This document shows positions 18,872 through 28,237 of a stretch of 64,000 nt of DNA, one piece after another. Origin of the DNA: an uncultured SAR86 cluster bacterium (GTDB lineage: Bacteria; Pseudomonadota; Gammaproteobacteria; Magnimaribacterales; Magnimaribacteraceae). How positions within the stretch are numbered: the first letter of the stretch is position 1; each line of letters starts with the position of its first letter. The notes beneath the pieces were generated by a model that was given only the letters and a program-made list of their open reading frames with translations, searched no databases and was not told the origin of the DNA. The stretch covers positions 16,071 to 80,070 of the forward strand of contig CACDOC010000004.1 of the NCBI GenBank assembly GCA_902554355.1. Reading direction: 5' to 3'. The translations under genes and the position numbers were made by a program.

Positions 18872-20836
18872 ATGAAGAAACAAAATTACATAGTTATAGC
18901 TTTCATAATTTTAATTAATGCTTGTTCCGAAAATAATGAAAATCCTAAATTTATTGAGGTAGAAGAGCAGGATAGTTTTTTCCAACCTAGGCCTGAACCC
19001 AATCCTGATAAAAATGCTTATTTTGGAGATTTACACGTACACACTTCTAATTCATTTGATGCTTATACTTTTGGGACATTAGCTTCACCCTCAGATGCAT
19101 ATAGATTTGCACAAGGGGAGGCCATTCCACATCCTACAGGTTATGAAATACAGCTCAAAAAGCCCCTAGACTTTTACGCTGTCACTGACCACGCTGTATT
19201 CTTAGGAATCATTAAAGAGGCCGCAGATACAAGCTCTGAATTCTCAAAATATGAATTCACTGAACCTATGCATAACTTAAATGAAAATGTAAGCAATAGC
19301 ATTTTTTCAATCTTAAAACGATCTGGTCTTTTTAGGGGTTTTGGTGGTGCTCTTCGAGAAGGTCTGGAGAATGGAAGTGTTGATGGCGAGCTAATACAGT
19401 CAGTTGGTAACTCCGTATGGCAAAAAACTATAAAAGCTGCAGATGATGCTTATAAGCCTGGAGTATTTACAACTTTTGCAGGTTATGAATATACCTCAAG
19501 CGTAGACTTATATGACAAGTACCTTCATAGAAACGTAATCTTCAAAGATACAAAAAACTTACCAGTTAAGATTTTCTCGAGGGCAGATAGTCAAGATCCT
19601 GAACAATTATGGCACTGGATGGATATTCAAAGAGAGGAAGGAGTAGAAAGTCTAGCCATCCCTCATAACTCTAATATTTCTGGTGGCGCTGCTTTTTCCA
19701 TGAGTGATTACAACGGTGGACCAATTGATGAAGCCTATGTCAAACAAAGATTGCGAAACGAACCCTTGGTTGAAATAACTCAAGCAAAAGGAACCTCTGA
19801 AACCCATCCATTTTTATCAAAAAACGATGAATGGGCAGCTTTTGAAGCAATAACTAATATGCCACAAGAAAATAACATAAATAATTTGAAAGGAGGTTAT
19901 GTTAGGGATGCATACTTGAGAGGATTGACTCTTTCAGATAAAGGCCTTACCAATCCTTTTAAATTTGGGGTCATTGGATCTAGTGATACCCATGTCGCCG
20001 GAGGTTCTTACACTGAAGAGACTCATTTCTCGAAGATAGGTTTATTAGATGGTGAGCCATATTTAAGAGGATCAGTTCCTTATGAAGGATTCTATGGATT
20101 TTTTACTAAGTTACTTAGACCCGATAGCATCGTTGAAGTTGATGGAAATAATTATCTAGGTGTGAGTGCACGTCTTATAAGGTTTGGATCTTCGGGACTT
20201 GCAGGTGTATGGGCTGAAGAAAATACGCGAGAGTCAATTTACGAAGCTTTCCGACGTAAGGAAACATTTGGTACTAGTGGATCAAGAATAAAAGTACGTT
20301 TTTTTGCTGGTTATGATCTAGAAGGTTCAAAGTTAGATGATCTTAGTCTTATACAAGATGCCTACACTAATAATACCCCTATGGGAGGAACAATTATCCA
20401 AGAAAAGAACAACAGCCCCAGATTCCTTGTCTGGGCTATTTCTGATCCTCTGGGAGCGCCTCTGCAAAGAGCCCAAATAATTAAAGGATGGCTGGAAGAT
20501 GGAGAACACAGAGAAAAAGTTTTTGATGTGGCATGTTCAGATGGCCTGAGCGTCGATCCTACCACTCACAGATGTCCTGACAATAATGCTGCTGTTAATT
20601 TAGATGATTGTTCTATAAGTTCAGACAAAGGAGATTCTGAGATTAAAACTTTTTGGAAAGACCCCGAATTTAGACAAGATCAAGACGCTTTCTATTATTC
20701 AAGGGTCTTGGAAAATCCTACTTGCAGATGGTCAACTTGGGATGCCATGAGAGATAACGAGTCTCCAAGGTCCGATATTCCCGCTACTATTCAAGAAAGG
20801 GCATGGTCATCTCCTATTTGGTACACTAAGAAGTAA
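18872..20836 (+). CDS. DUF3604 domain lipoprotein
   Basis: Lipobox-like LINAC; YFGDLHVHTSNSFDAYTFGT, TDHAVF, GVIGSSDTH. Confidence 0.87.
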   Translation: MKKQNYIVIAFIILINACSENNENPKFIEVEEQDSFFQPRPEPNPDKNAYFGDLHVHTSNSFDAYTFGTLASPSDAYRFAQGEAIPHPTGYEIQLKKPLDFYAVTDHAVFLGIIKEAADTSSEFSKYEFTEPMHNLNENVSNSIFSILKRSGLFRGFGGALREGLENGSVDGELIQSVGNSVWQKTIKAADDAYKPGVFTTFAGYEYTSSVDLYDKYLHRNVIFKDTKNLPVKIFSRADSQDPEQLWHWMDIQREEGVESLAIPHNSNISGGAAFSMSDYNGGPIDEAYVKQRLRNEPLVEITQAKGTSETHPFLSKNDEWAAFEAITNMPQENNINNLKGGYVRDAYLRGLTLSDKGLTNPFKFGVIGSSDTHVAGGSYTEETHFSKIGLLDGEPYLRGSVPYEGFYGFFTKLLRPDSIVEVDGNNYLGVSARLIRFGSSGLAGVWAEENTRESIYEAFRRKETFGTSGSRIKVRFFAGYDLEGSKLDDLSLIQDAYTNNTPMGGTIIQEKNNSPRFLVWAISDPLGAPLQRAQIIKGWLEDGEHREKVFDVACSDGLSVDPTTHRCPDNNAAVNLDDCSISSDKGDSEIKTFWKDPEFRQDQDAFYYSRVLENPTCRWSTWDAMRDNESPRSDIPATIQERAWSSPIWYTKK

Positions 20837-20838
20837 GT

Positions 20839-21897
20839 ATGAGGACTCTGATTAAAGTAAGTATTTCTGCAATTATTTTAAGTATTGCTTCTTATGTAAT
20901 AATTCAAGTGCCTTCAGTTCAGGACAGAATCATGGTTTCTGTAGTTTCTGGAATGGCAAATACTTTTGGAAAACTTAACAAAGAAGACGCATTAAGTGTT
21001 GCCGTTTGTGGATCGAGATCTCCTATTCCTAGTCCGGGCAGGGCTGAAACCTGTATGTTAGTTCAAGCAGGAGAAGAAATGTTTGTTGTGGATATTGGTG
21101 ATGGCAGTAATGATAACTTACAAAATTGGGGTATTGATTACAGTAAAATTAATGCAGTTTTATTAACTCATCTCCATTCAGATCACATAGCTGATCTTCC
21201 TAATCTGCATCAAGGAGCCTGGATACTTCAAAGCAGGAAAGATAAATTAAAGGTTTATGGTCCTGAGGGAGTAGACATTGTTACACAAGGCATAGAAATG
21301 GCTTACGGGCTTGATTATCAATTTAGAAATGAGCATCACGGAGATGCAATTGCACCAAGAGAATATGCAGGTTTTGATACACGTACAATAGATCTAAACA
21401 ATCCAGTCATATATCAAAATGGAGCATTGAAAATAACTGCTTTCAAGGTAATTCATGAGCCGATAGAACCTTCATTGGGTTATAAATTTGAATATAAAGG
21501 AAGATCTTTAGTTATTACGGGTGATACTTCTTACGCACAGAGCGTTATTGATAATTCTATGAACGTAGACGTACTTTTTCATGAAGCTCAAGCAAATCAT
21601 ATGGTGGATGTTATACAGAAATTCGCTAATGAAAATGGAGCACCTCTTAGAGCTAAAGTAATGTCTGATATAAAGACATACCATACAACTTTAATTGAAG
21701 CAGCGGACATAGCAAATAAAGCTAATGTCAAAAAGTTGGTTTTTTATCATTTAACACCGGCTCCGAGGAATTATTTAACTGAATTAATTTTTGTTAGAGG
21801 TGTTAACGAAGTTCGTAAGGAGTGGACATTGGCAAAAGACGGAACATTAATAGTTCTGCCGGCTAATTCTGAAGATATTATTGTCACAAGTATGTAG
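20839..21897 (+). CDS. MBL-fold metallo-hydrolase (RNase Z/arylsulfatase-like), membrane anchored
   Basis: LLTHLHSDHIADLP HxHxDH motif, ITGDTSYAQSV, N-terminal hydrophobic helix. Confidence 0.87.
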   Translation: MRTLIKVSISAIILSIASYVIIQVPSVQDRIMVSVVSGMANTFGKLNKEDALSVAVCGSRSPIPSPGRAETCMLVQAGEEMFVVDIGDGSNDNLQNWGIDYSKINAVLLTHLHSDHIADLPNLHQGAWILQSRKDKLKVYGPEGVDIVTQGIEMAYGLDYQFRNEHHGDAIAPREYAGFDTRTIDLNNPVIYQNGALKITAFKVIHEPIEPSLGYKFEYKGRSLVITGDTSYAQSVIDNSMNVDVLFHEAQANHMVDVIQKFANENGAPLRAKVMSDIKTYHTTLIEAADIANKANVKKLVFYHLTPAPRNYLTELIFVRGVNEVRKEWTLAKDGTLIVLPANSEDIIVTSM

Positions 21898-21978
21898 GTT
21901 TTTGCCCCTAATTTAGCTTGCTTAATGAGTTGCAGTAACCTAACATCTTTAGCCCGAATTTTATAAAAAGGAGAATAT

Positions 21979-23172
21979 ATGCGTAATGCAGTAATAGTTG
22001 ATAGTGTTAGAACTGGCCTAGCGAAATCATTTCGTGGAGGCTTTAATAACACTCGTGCAGATAATATGACAGCTCATATTGTTAATGCACTTTTAGAAAG
22101 GAATCCTAAAGTTGAACCGTCAATGGTTGAAGACATTATTTTAGGTTGCGGAAACCCTGAAGGAGCTCAAGGCCATAATATAGCAAGAAATGTTGCAGTT
22201 TTATCTCAGCTGCCTATAGAAACAGGTGGTGTAACGATAAATCGTTATTGCTCTTCAGGACTGAATTCTATTGCGATGGCTGCAACCCAAATCCAAAGTG
22301 GATTCTATGATTGCATCATTGCTGGTGGAGTTGAATCTATTAGTACTTCGCAAGGTCACACTAACATGCACATGTATGTAAACGATAAATTAGCAGAAGA
22401 AGTCCCAGGTATTTATCATGCAATGGGAACCACTGCTGAGTGCGTAGCAGATCGTTATAACGTCACTAGAGAAGCTCAAGATGAGTATGCTCTATCAAGT
22501 CAACAAAGATGTGCAGCAGCTCAAGATGCAGGTCTTTATGATGATGAGATCATTCCTATGGAAACTACGATGATCCTAAAGAATAAGGAGACAGGAGCTG
22601 AGAAGGAAGTAGATGTGGTTGTTGATAGAGATGACTGCAATAGACCTGAAACAACTCTAGAAGGACTTTCAAGCTTGAATCCAGTTTTTAACCCTGAAAG
22701 TGGTTCCGTAACAGCTGGAAACTCTTCCCAATTGTCTGATGGAGCTTCTGTAACTTTAATCATGAGTGAAGAAAAAGCCAATGAACTTGGCCTTAAACCT
22801 CTCGCTTATTTTAGAGGTTTTACTACCGTTGGTTGTCAGCCTGATGAAATGGGCATCGGACCAGTCTACTCTATACCTAAGTTACTAGAATCTGCTGGTT
22901 TAAAGGTAGAAGATATAGATCTTTGGGAACTAAATGAAGCTTTTGCTTCGCAAGTTGTTTACATTAGAGATCAATTGAACTTACCGACTGAAAAACTAAA
23001 CGTAAACGGTGGCTCTATTGCTATTGGGCACCCATTTGGTATGACAGGTTCAAGACAAGTAGGGCATCTTGCAAGAGAACTAAGACGTACTGGTGGCAAA
23101 TACGGCATAGTTACAATGTGTGTCGGTGGCGGCATGGGAGCTACAGGCTTATTTGAGTCTATCCCTGAATAA
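21979..23172 (+). CDS. thiolase (acetyl-CoA C-acyltransferase)
   Basis: INRYCSSGLNSIAMAA, NVNGGSIAIGHPFGMTGSRQ, MCVGGGMGATGLFE. Confidence 0.95.
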   Translation: MRNAVIVDSVRTGLAKSFRGGFNNTRADNMTAHIVNALLERNPKVEPSMVEDIILGCGNPEGAQGHNIARNVAVLSQLPIETGGVTINRYCSSGLNSIAMAATQIQSGFYDCIIAGGVESISTSQGHTNMHMYVNDKLAEEVPGIYHAMGTTAECVADRYNVTREAQDEYALSSQQRCAAAQDAGLYDDEIIPMETTMILKNKETGAEKEVDVVVDRDDCNRPETTLEGLSSLNPVFNPESGSVTAGNSSQLSDGASVTLIMSEEKANELGLKPLAYFRGFTTVGCQPDEMGIGPVYSIPKLLESAGLKVEDIDLWELNEAFASQVVYIRDQLNLPTEKLNVNGGSIAIGHPFGMTGSRQVGHLARELRRTGGKYGIVTMCVGGGMGATGLFESIPE

Positions 23173-23200
23173 TGTAAATTTGTCTAAGGAAGTAAACACC

Positions 23201-24133
23201 TTGGACGAACATACATTAATACAAACTTATTTTTCTGACGTCGGCTCAGCTTATTTAGCTGAGCAAGACGTTAGGATCTCTGTAGGAGATGATTCCTCAA
23301 TAATTTCCCTTCCTGCTGGAAAAGAGTCCGTAGTATCTGTAGATACTTCTATAGAAGGCGTACATTTTTTGGATTCAATGAGTGCAGATGATATAGCTTA
23401 TAGAGCTGTTGTGGTTGCTTTGAGTGATTTGGCGGCATGCGGAGCTGCTCCTTCCTGGTACTCTGTAGCTTTGACTCTTCCAGAATTTAACGATACTTGG
23501 TTAAAGAAATTTGCGGATGGGTTAAGAAGATTGTCAGATGATTATAGGGTACCTTTAATAGGCGGTGACACCACTAAAGGGAAGCTGTCTATCACAGTTC
23601 AAGTTAATGGTTATTGTGATTCAGGTAAATCAATTTTGAGATCAACTGCTAACTCTAATGAAAATATTTATGTCAGTGGTTTAATTGGCGAAGCTTCAAA
23701 AGGACTAAGTTACATTACCAACAAGTCAGAAGCTACAGATCAGCAAATTAAAATTTACTTAAATCCTAAAGCTAGGATAGATTTAGGTATTAGATTGAGA
23801 GGCATTGCAAGTTCAGCGATAGATGTTTCTGATGGTCTGCTGCAAGATCTGAAACATATTTGTACGGCAAGTGGAATAGGCGCTCAAATTGAACTAGATA
23901 AAATCCCTACATCCCTTAGTGTTACTCCTTCTATTCCTGATATTAATTCAGGTGATGATTATGAAATTTGTTTTACTTCAAGCCCTAAGAATGAGTCTCT
24001 TATCAAAGAAATTTCGGAAGAGTTAGGAATTCCGATTACTTCCATAGGTAAAACCAATGATTCTACGACTATAAGTGTCATCGACAAAGAAGGCCATGAA
24101 GTTCCTGTAGATTCAGGATACACGCATTTTTAG
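23201..24133 (+). CDS. thiL: thiamine-monophosphate kinase
   Basis: GDDSSII, VSVDTSIEGVHF, GGDTTKGKLSITV, AIDVSDGLLQDL; TTG start at 23201 preceded by AAGGAAG fits better than the ORF-track start at 23120, which overlaps the thiolase. Confidence 0.9.
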   Translation: MDEHTLIQTYFSDVGSAYLAEQDVRISVGDDSSIISLPAGKESVVSVDTSIEGVHFLDSMSADDIAYRAVVVALSDLAACGAAPSWYSVALTLPEFNDTWLKKFADGLRRLSDDYRVPLIGGDTTKGKLSITVQVNGYCDSGKSILRSTANSNENIYVSGLIGEASKGLSYITNKSEATDQQIKIYLNPKARIDLGIRLRGIASSAIDVSDGLLQDLKHICTASGIGAQIELDKIPTSLSVTPSIPDINSGDDYEICFTSSPKNESLIKEISEELGIPITSIGKTNDSTTISVIDKEGHEVPVDSGYTHF

Positions 24134-24136
24134 TTT

Positions 24137-24613
24137 ATGGATTTAAAGAAACTATTATTAATAATAGGGCAAGGTTTTGGTACGGGACTTTCTCCTATTG
24201 CACCTGGAACAGCGGGCAGTTTCGCAGCAGCTATTATTTTTTATTTTTTTATTTGGGACAGCATTGCCACTTATTTAGGCATTGGTCTTTTTTTACTTTT
24301 TATCTTAGTTAGCTTTTTTATAGGAATCTTTCTTCTATCTCAACTCACAGATAAAGAGAAAGATCCAAAGAGTTTTGTGTGGGATGAATTTGTAGGAATG
24401 TGGATCAGTTGCGTTCCTCTAACATTGGTTGATAAGGATCTATATCTAGTACTACTTTCTTTTTTAGTTTTTAGACTTTTTGATATATTTAAGCCATTAG
24501 GAATCAGGTCATTAGATAATAAATCAGGTGAATTCTATGTAATGATTGATGATGTGATTGCAGGTATTTATTCAGCTTGTCTGCTTATCTTAATAATGTT
24601 TTATATCTACTAA
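24137..24613 (+). CDS. pgpA: phosphatidylglycerophosphatase A
   Basis: GTGLSPIAPGTAGS, VWDEFVGMW, RLFDIFKPLGIRSLD, VMIDDVIAGIYS. Confidence 0.9.
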   Translation: MDLKKLLLIIGQGFGTGLSPIAPGTAGSFAAAIIFYFFIWDSIATYLGIGLFLLFILVSFFIGIFLLSQLTDKEKDPKSFVWDEFVGMWISCVPLTLVDKDLYLVLLSFLVFRLFDIFKPLGIRSLDNKSGEFYVMIDDVIAGIYSACLLILIMFYIY

Positions 24614-24655
24614 TTTATTTCTTCAGAATACAGTAGAATACGCCCTAAAAATTAT

Positions 24656-25243
24656 ATGGATATAGAAAAATTACCTAAATCAAAGCTACCAATGCCTTGG
24701 GGCGAATTCAATGTTATAGGTTTTACAGACCATGATGACGAGGAACACTTAGCGATTTATTTAGGGGATATTTCTGAAAATCCTCTATTAAGAATTCATT
24801 CTCAATGTTTAACTGGTGACGCACTTTTCAGTTTAAGGTGTGACTGCGGTCCACAACTTGCAATGGCATTAGAAAAAATAGCATCAGATGGAAATGGTAT
24901 TGTTATTTATATGGCTCAAGAAGGAAGGGGCATAGGATTAATAAATAAAATAAAGGCTTATGAGCTTCAAGATCAAGGAATGAATACCGCTGAAGCAAAT
25001 GAAAAGCTTGGTTTCGCTGCTGACGAAAGAGAATACGCATTTTGTGCAGAAATACTAAATTCTTTAGGAATTTCTTCTGTGCGCCTGATGACAAACAACC
25101 CTTCAAAAATCAAAGGTCTTGAAGATGCTGGGATAAAAGTATCGGAAAGAATAGCTATACAAGCAAAACCAACAGACGAAAATAAAGAGTACTTAAAGGT
25201 TAAGTCTGAGTATATGGGTCACATGCTGGAAGATTCAGATTGA
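24656..25243 (+). CDS. ribA: GTP cyclohydrolase II
   Basis: RIHSQCLTGDALFSLRCDCGPQL zinc site, QEGRGIGLINKIKAYELQDQG, LMTNNPSKIKGLE. Confidence 0.95.
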   Translation: MDIEKLPKSKLPMPWGEFNVIGFTDHDDEEHLAIYLGDISENPLLRIHSQCLTGDALFSLRCDCGPQLAMALEKIASDGNGIVIYMAQEGRGIGLINKIKAYELQDQGMNTAEANEKLGFAADEREYAFCAEILNSLGISSVRLMTNNPSKIKGLEDAGIKVSERIAIQAKPTDENKEYLKVKSEYMGHMLEDSD

Positions 25244-27127
25244 TTTAAGCTTTTGTTCGATTGCTTTCCTTACACCAATCCCATCTAGATTATTCATAAT
25301 CTTTTGTTGCTCTTGATCTCCGTGTTCGATAAATCCATCTGGCAAACCTAGATTTAACACGTTAGAAGAAGAATTTAATGCTATGAGTTCTTCATTTACT
25401 GCAGATCCAGCTCCACCAGCTATTACGTTATCTTCAAGAGTTACAATTAGTTTAAATTGATTAGATATTTCATTGATTAGATTTATATCAATAGGTTTTA
25501 TAAACCTCATATCTACAACCTTTGCTTTTAATTCTTTTCCAGCATGTATAGCTGAATCAAGCAAGCTACCAAAAGATAAAATAACCACTTCTTTTGTTTC
25601 CGAATTAAGAACTGTTTTGCTTTTTCCAATTTCAATAGTTTCATCAGATTTTTGACAGGTAATGCCTCTTCCTATTCCCCTGGGATACCTTACCGCTACA
25701 GGACCGGAGAAATTATATCCAGTATTTAACATCTTCCAGGCTAAGTCCTCATCTGAAGGCGCCATTATCATAATGTTTGGTATGCATCTGAGATAGGAAA
25801 GATCGAAAGCACCTTGGTGAGTTGCACCATCTAATCCAACCAAGCCTGCTCTGTCTATAGCAAAAAGGACATCCAGATTTTGAAGGGCTACGTCATGTAT
25901 TAATTGATCATAAGCCCTTTGAAGAAAGGTGCTATATATTGCGACTACAGGTTTTAATCCTTCGCATGCAAGCCCTGCTGCGAAACTAACGCTATGTTGT
26001 TCCGCAATAGCTACATCGTAATACTTTTCAGGAAAGGTCTTAGCAAATTCTTTCATTCCTGAACCTTCTCCCATTGCTGGTGTGATCGCAATTAGATTTT
26101 CATCCTTATTTGCTTTATGTATTAACCAGTCACCAAAAATTTTTGAGTAAGAGGGACTTTTAGGTTTAGAGTCAGCGGAAGGTAAGTCCTCCTTCTTAAT
26201 TTTATCGATAGCATGGAATCCAACTGGATCTCCTTCAGCTGGGGCATAGCCTTTTCCTTTAGTAGTAATTACATGAAGAAATCTAGGCCCATGAATATGC
26301 TTTAAATCTTCTAAGATATTAATTAAATTTTCAGAATCATGTCCATCCACAGGACCGAAATATTCAAATCCTAATTCTTCAAACAAAGAACCTGGAGCAA
26401 TCATGCCTTTAGCGTGTATTTCTGCTTTTCTAGCAAATTCCTTCGCACCTGGTAAATAAGTTAATACTGATTTACCACTTTCTCTAATTTTATTATAAGT
26501 TTTGCTTGCCCAAACCCTTGCAAGATAGTTTCTTAATCCTCCTATATTCTCAGAAATAGACATTTGATTATCATTTAAGATTACAAGGAGGTTTTTATCT
26601 AAAGAGCCTGCATGAGCTAAAGCCTCATAAGCCATTCCTGCTGTCATAGCTCCGTCTCCAATCACGGCAGTTACATGTCTATTAATATTTTTTGAATCTG
26701 CTCCAGTGATCATCCCTAAAGCAGCGCTGATCGATGTACTTGAATGACCGACACCAAAAGTATCGTATTCGCTTTCTGTTCTCACCGGGAAAGGAGCAAG
26801 ACCATTAGTTTGCCTCATGCTTTCCATGTCATTCTTCCTTCCTGTTAGAATTTTATGTGGATAAGTTTGATGCCCAACGTCCCAGACTAATCGGTCATGA
26901 GGAGTTTCAAACGCATAATGGAGAGCTAATGTTAACTCTATAACCCCGAGACCTGCACCAAAGTGACCACCTGTCTTTCCTACTGTGTACAGTAAGAATT
27001 CTCTTAATTCATCTGCAATTAAAGGTATATCCGTCTTATCTAGCTTTCTTAAATCTTCAGGAGAATTAATACCACCCAGAAATTTAGAAAGCGGTTTTTC
27101 AGTTGGTATTGATTCAAAGATTTTCAT
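25235..27127 (-). CDS. dxs: 1-deoxy-D-xylulose-5-phosphate synthase
   Basis: GGHFGAGLGVIELTLALHY, VWDVGHQTYPHKILTGR, GDGAMTAGMAYEAL, AIAEQHSVSFAAGLA. Confidence 0.97.
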   Translation of the reverse strand: MKIFESIPTEKPLSKFLGGINSPEDLRKLDKTDIPLIADELREFLLYTVGKTGGHFGAGLGVIELTLALHYAFETPHDRLVWDVGHQTYPHKILTGRKNDMESMRQTNGLAPFPVRTESEYDTFGVGHSSTSISAALGMITGADSKNINRHVTAVIGDGAMTAGMAYEALAHAGSLDKNLLVILNDNQMSISENIGGLRNYLARVWASKTYNKIRESGKSVLTYLPGAKEFARKAEIHAKGMIAPGSLFEELGFEYFGPVDGHDSENLINILEDLKHIHGPRFLHVITTKGKGYAPAEGDPVGFHAIDKIKKEDLPSADSKPKSPSYSKIFGDWLIHKANKDENLIAITPAMGEGSGMKEFAKTFPEKYYDVAIAEQHSVSFAAGLACEGLKPVVAIYSTFLQRAYDQLIHDVALQNLDVLFAIDRAGLVGLDGATHQGAFDLSYLRCIPNIMIMAPSDEDLAWKMLNTGYNFSGPVAVRYPRGIGRGITCQKSDETIEIGKSKTVLNSETKEVVILSFGSLLDSAIHAGKELKAKVVDMRFIKPIDINLINEISNQFKLIVTLEDNVIAGGAGSAVNEELIALNSSSNVLNLGLPDGFIEHGDQEQQKIMNNLDGIGVRKAIEQKLKSI

Positions 27128-27130
27128 GAT

Positions 27131-28000
27131 TTAACTATTTCTGGATACTACATAATCAGCTAGCAATCTAAGATTATCAGCTTTTTGAGAAAGAGGAACT
27201 AGAATTTCTTTTGCTTCTTCAGCTAATTGATTGGCTTTAGATTTAGCTCCCTCCAAACCAGCTATTGAGGGATAGGTTATTTTGTTTTGATTAAGATCAG
27301 AGCCTTGATTTTTTCCACTCACCAAAGCAGGGGACTCAATATCAATAATATCGTCTTGTATCTGAAAAGCTAAACCTATTTTTTCTCCATAATTTTCTAA
27401 TATTTTTATGGTTTCTTCCTCCAATTGAGACAAATAACCTCCTATTTCTAGTGAAGTTTGAATCAATCTTCCCGTTTTTTGGAAATGCATTAGATCAAGC
27501 TCTTCAATAGTTACTTTCTCGTCCATATGTATATCTTTTACTTGACCTCCCACCATCCCTGAGGAACCACATGCCTTTGCTAATTTTGACAAGAGCAAGA
27601 CTTTTATATCTTCTTGTACGTTGAATTTGCAGATTAATTCGAAGGCTAGCGGTTGCAATGCATCTCCAGCAAGAATAGCTGTGGCTTCATCAAACTGAAC
27701 ATGACAAGTTGGGCTTCCTCTTCTTAAATCATCATTATCCATAGAAGGTAGATCGTCATGAATTAAAGAATAACAATGGATTAATTCAACTGCACAAGCA
27801 GATAAATCCCTATCCCGTTGATCGCATTGACCTAGATCTGAAGATAAATAGACCAGTATAGGTCTTAGCCTTTTACCTCCGTTAAGCACAGAATACCTCA
27901 TCGCTTCAGTTAATCGAGAGTCTTCAGAAGGTAATACTTCTTTAAGGTTTTTATTAACTTGGTCTCTGTATTTTTTTAAGAGATTTTCAAAATCAGACAT
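27131..28000 (-). CDS. ispA: polyprenyl (farnesyl) diphosphate synthase
   Basis: GGKRLRPILVY, HDDLPSMDNDDLRRG, FQIQDDIIDIE. Confidence 0.95.
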   Translation of the reverse strand: MSDFENLLKKYRDQVNKNLKEVLPSEDSRLTEAMRYSVLNGGKRLRPILVYLSSDLGQCDQRDRDLSACAVELIHCYSLIHDDLPSMDNDDLRRGSPTCHVQFDEATAILAGDALQPLAFELICKFNVQEDIKVLLLSKLAKACGSSGMVGGQVKDIHMDEKVTIEELDLMHFQKTGRLIQTSLEIGGYLSQLEEETIKILENYGEKIGLAFQIQDDIIDIESPALVSGKNQGSDLNQNKITYPSIAGLEGAKSKANQLAEEAKEILVPLSQKADNLRLLADYVVSRNS

Positions 28001-28226
28001 CTTTTAATGGAGTAGTCTTAAGTTCTCCATTTTCTTCAATGAGTTTTTGAACTTGTAATTCTGCTTTCGACAATTGTTCTTGGCATTGCCTCGCTAATTT
28101 GATCCCTTTTTCAAAAGATTTTAGAGAATTTTCTAGACTTAGATCTCCTGATTCTAGGTCCTCAACTATACCTTCAAGTTCCTCTAAAGCTTTTTCAAAA
28201 TTTATTTCTGTCTTTTTAGTAGCCAT
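27993..28226 (-). CDS. xseB: exodeoxyribonuclease VII small subunit
   Basis: FEKALEELEGIVEDLESGDLSLENSLKSFEKGIKLARQCQEQLSKAE. Confidence 0.95.
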   Translation of the reverse strand: MATKKTEINFEKALEELEGIVEDLESGDLSLENSLKSFEKGIKLARQCQEQLSKAELQVQKLIEENGELKTTPLKDV

Positions 28227-28237
28227 AAATAATAAGT

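Noticed and set aside
24614-24655. Possible FMN riboswitch upstream of ribA
   Set aside because: Only 42 nt between pgpA and ribA and no RFN-element consensus; none before ribD either, since nrdR abuts it.
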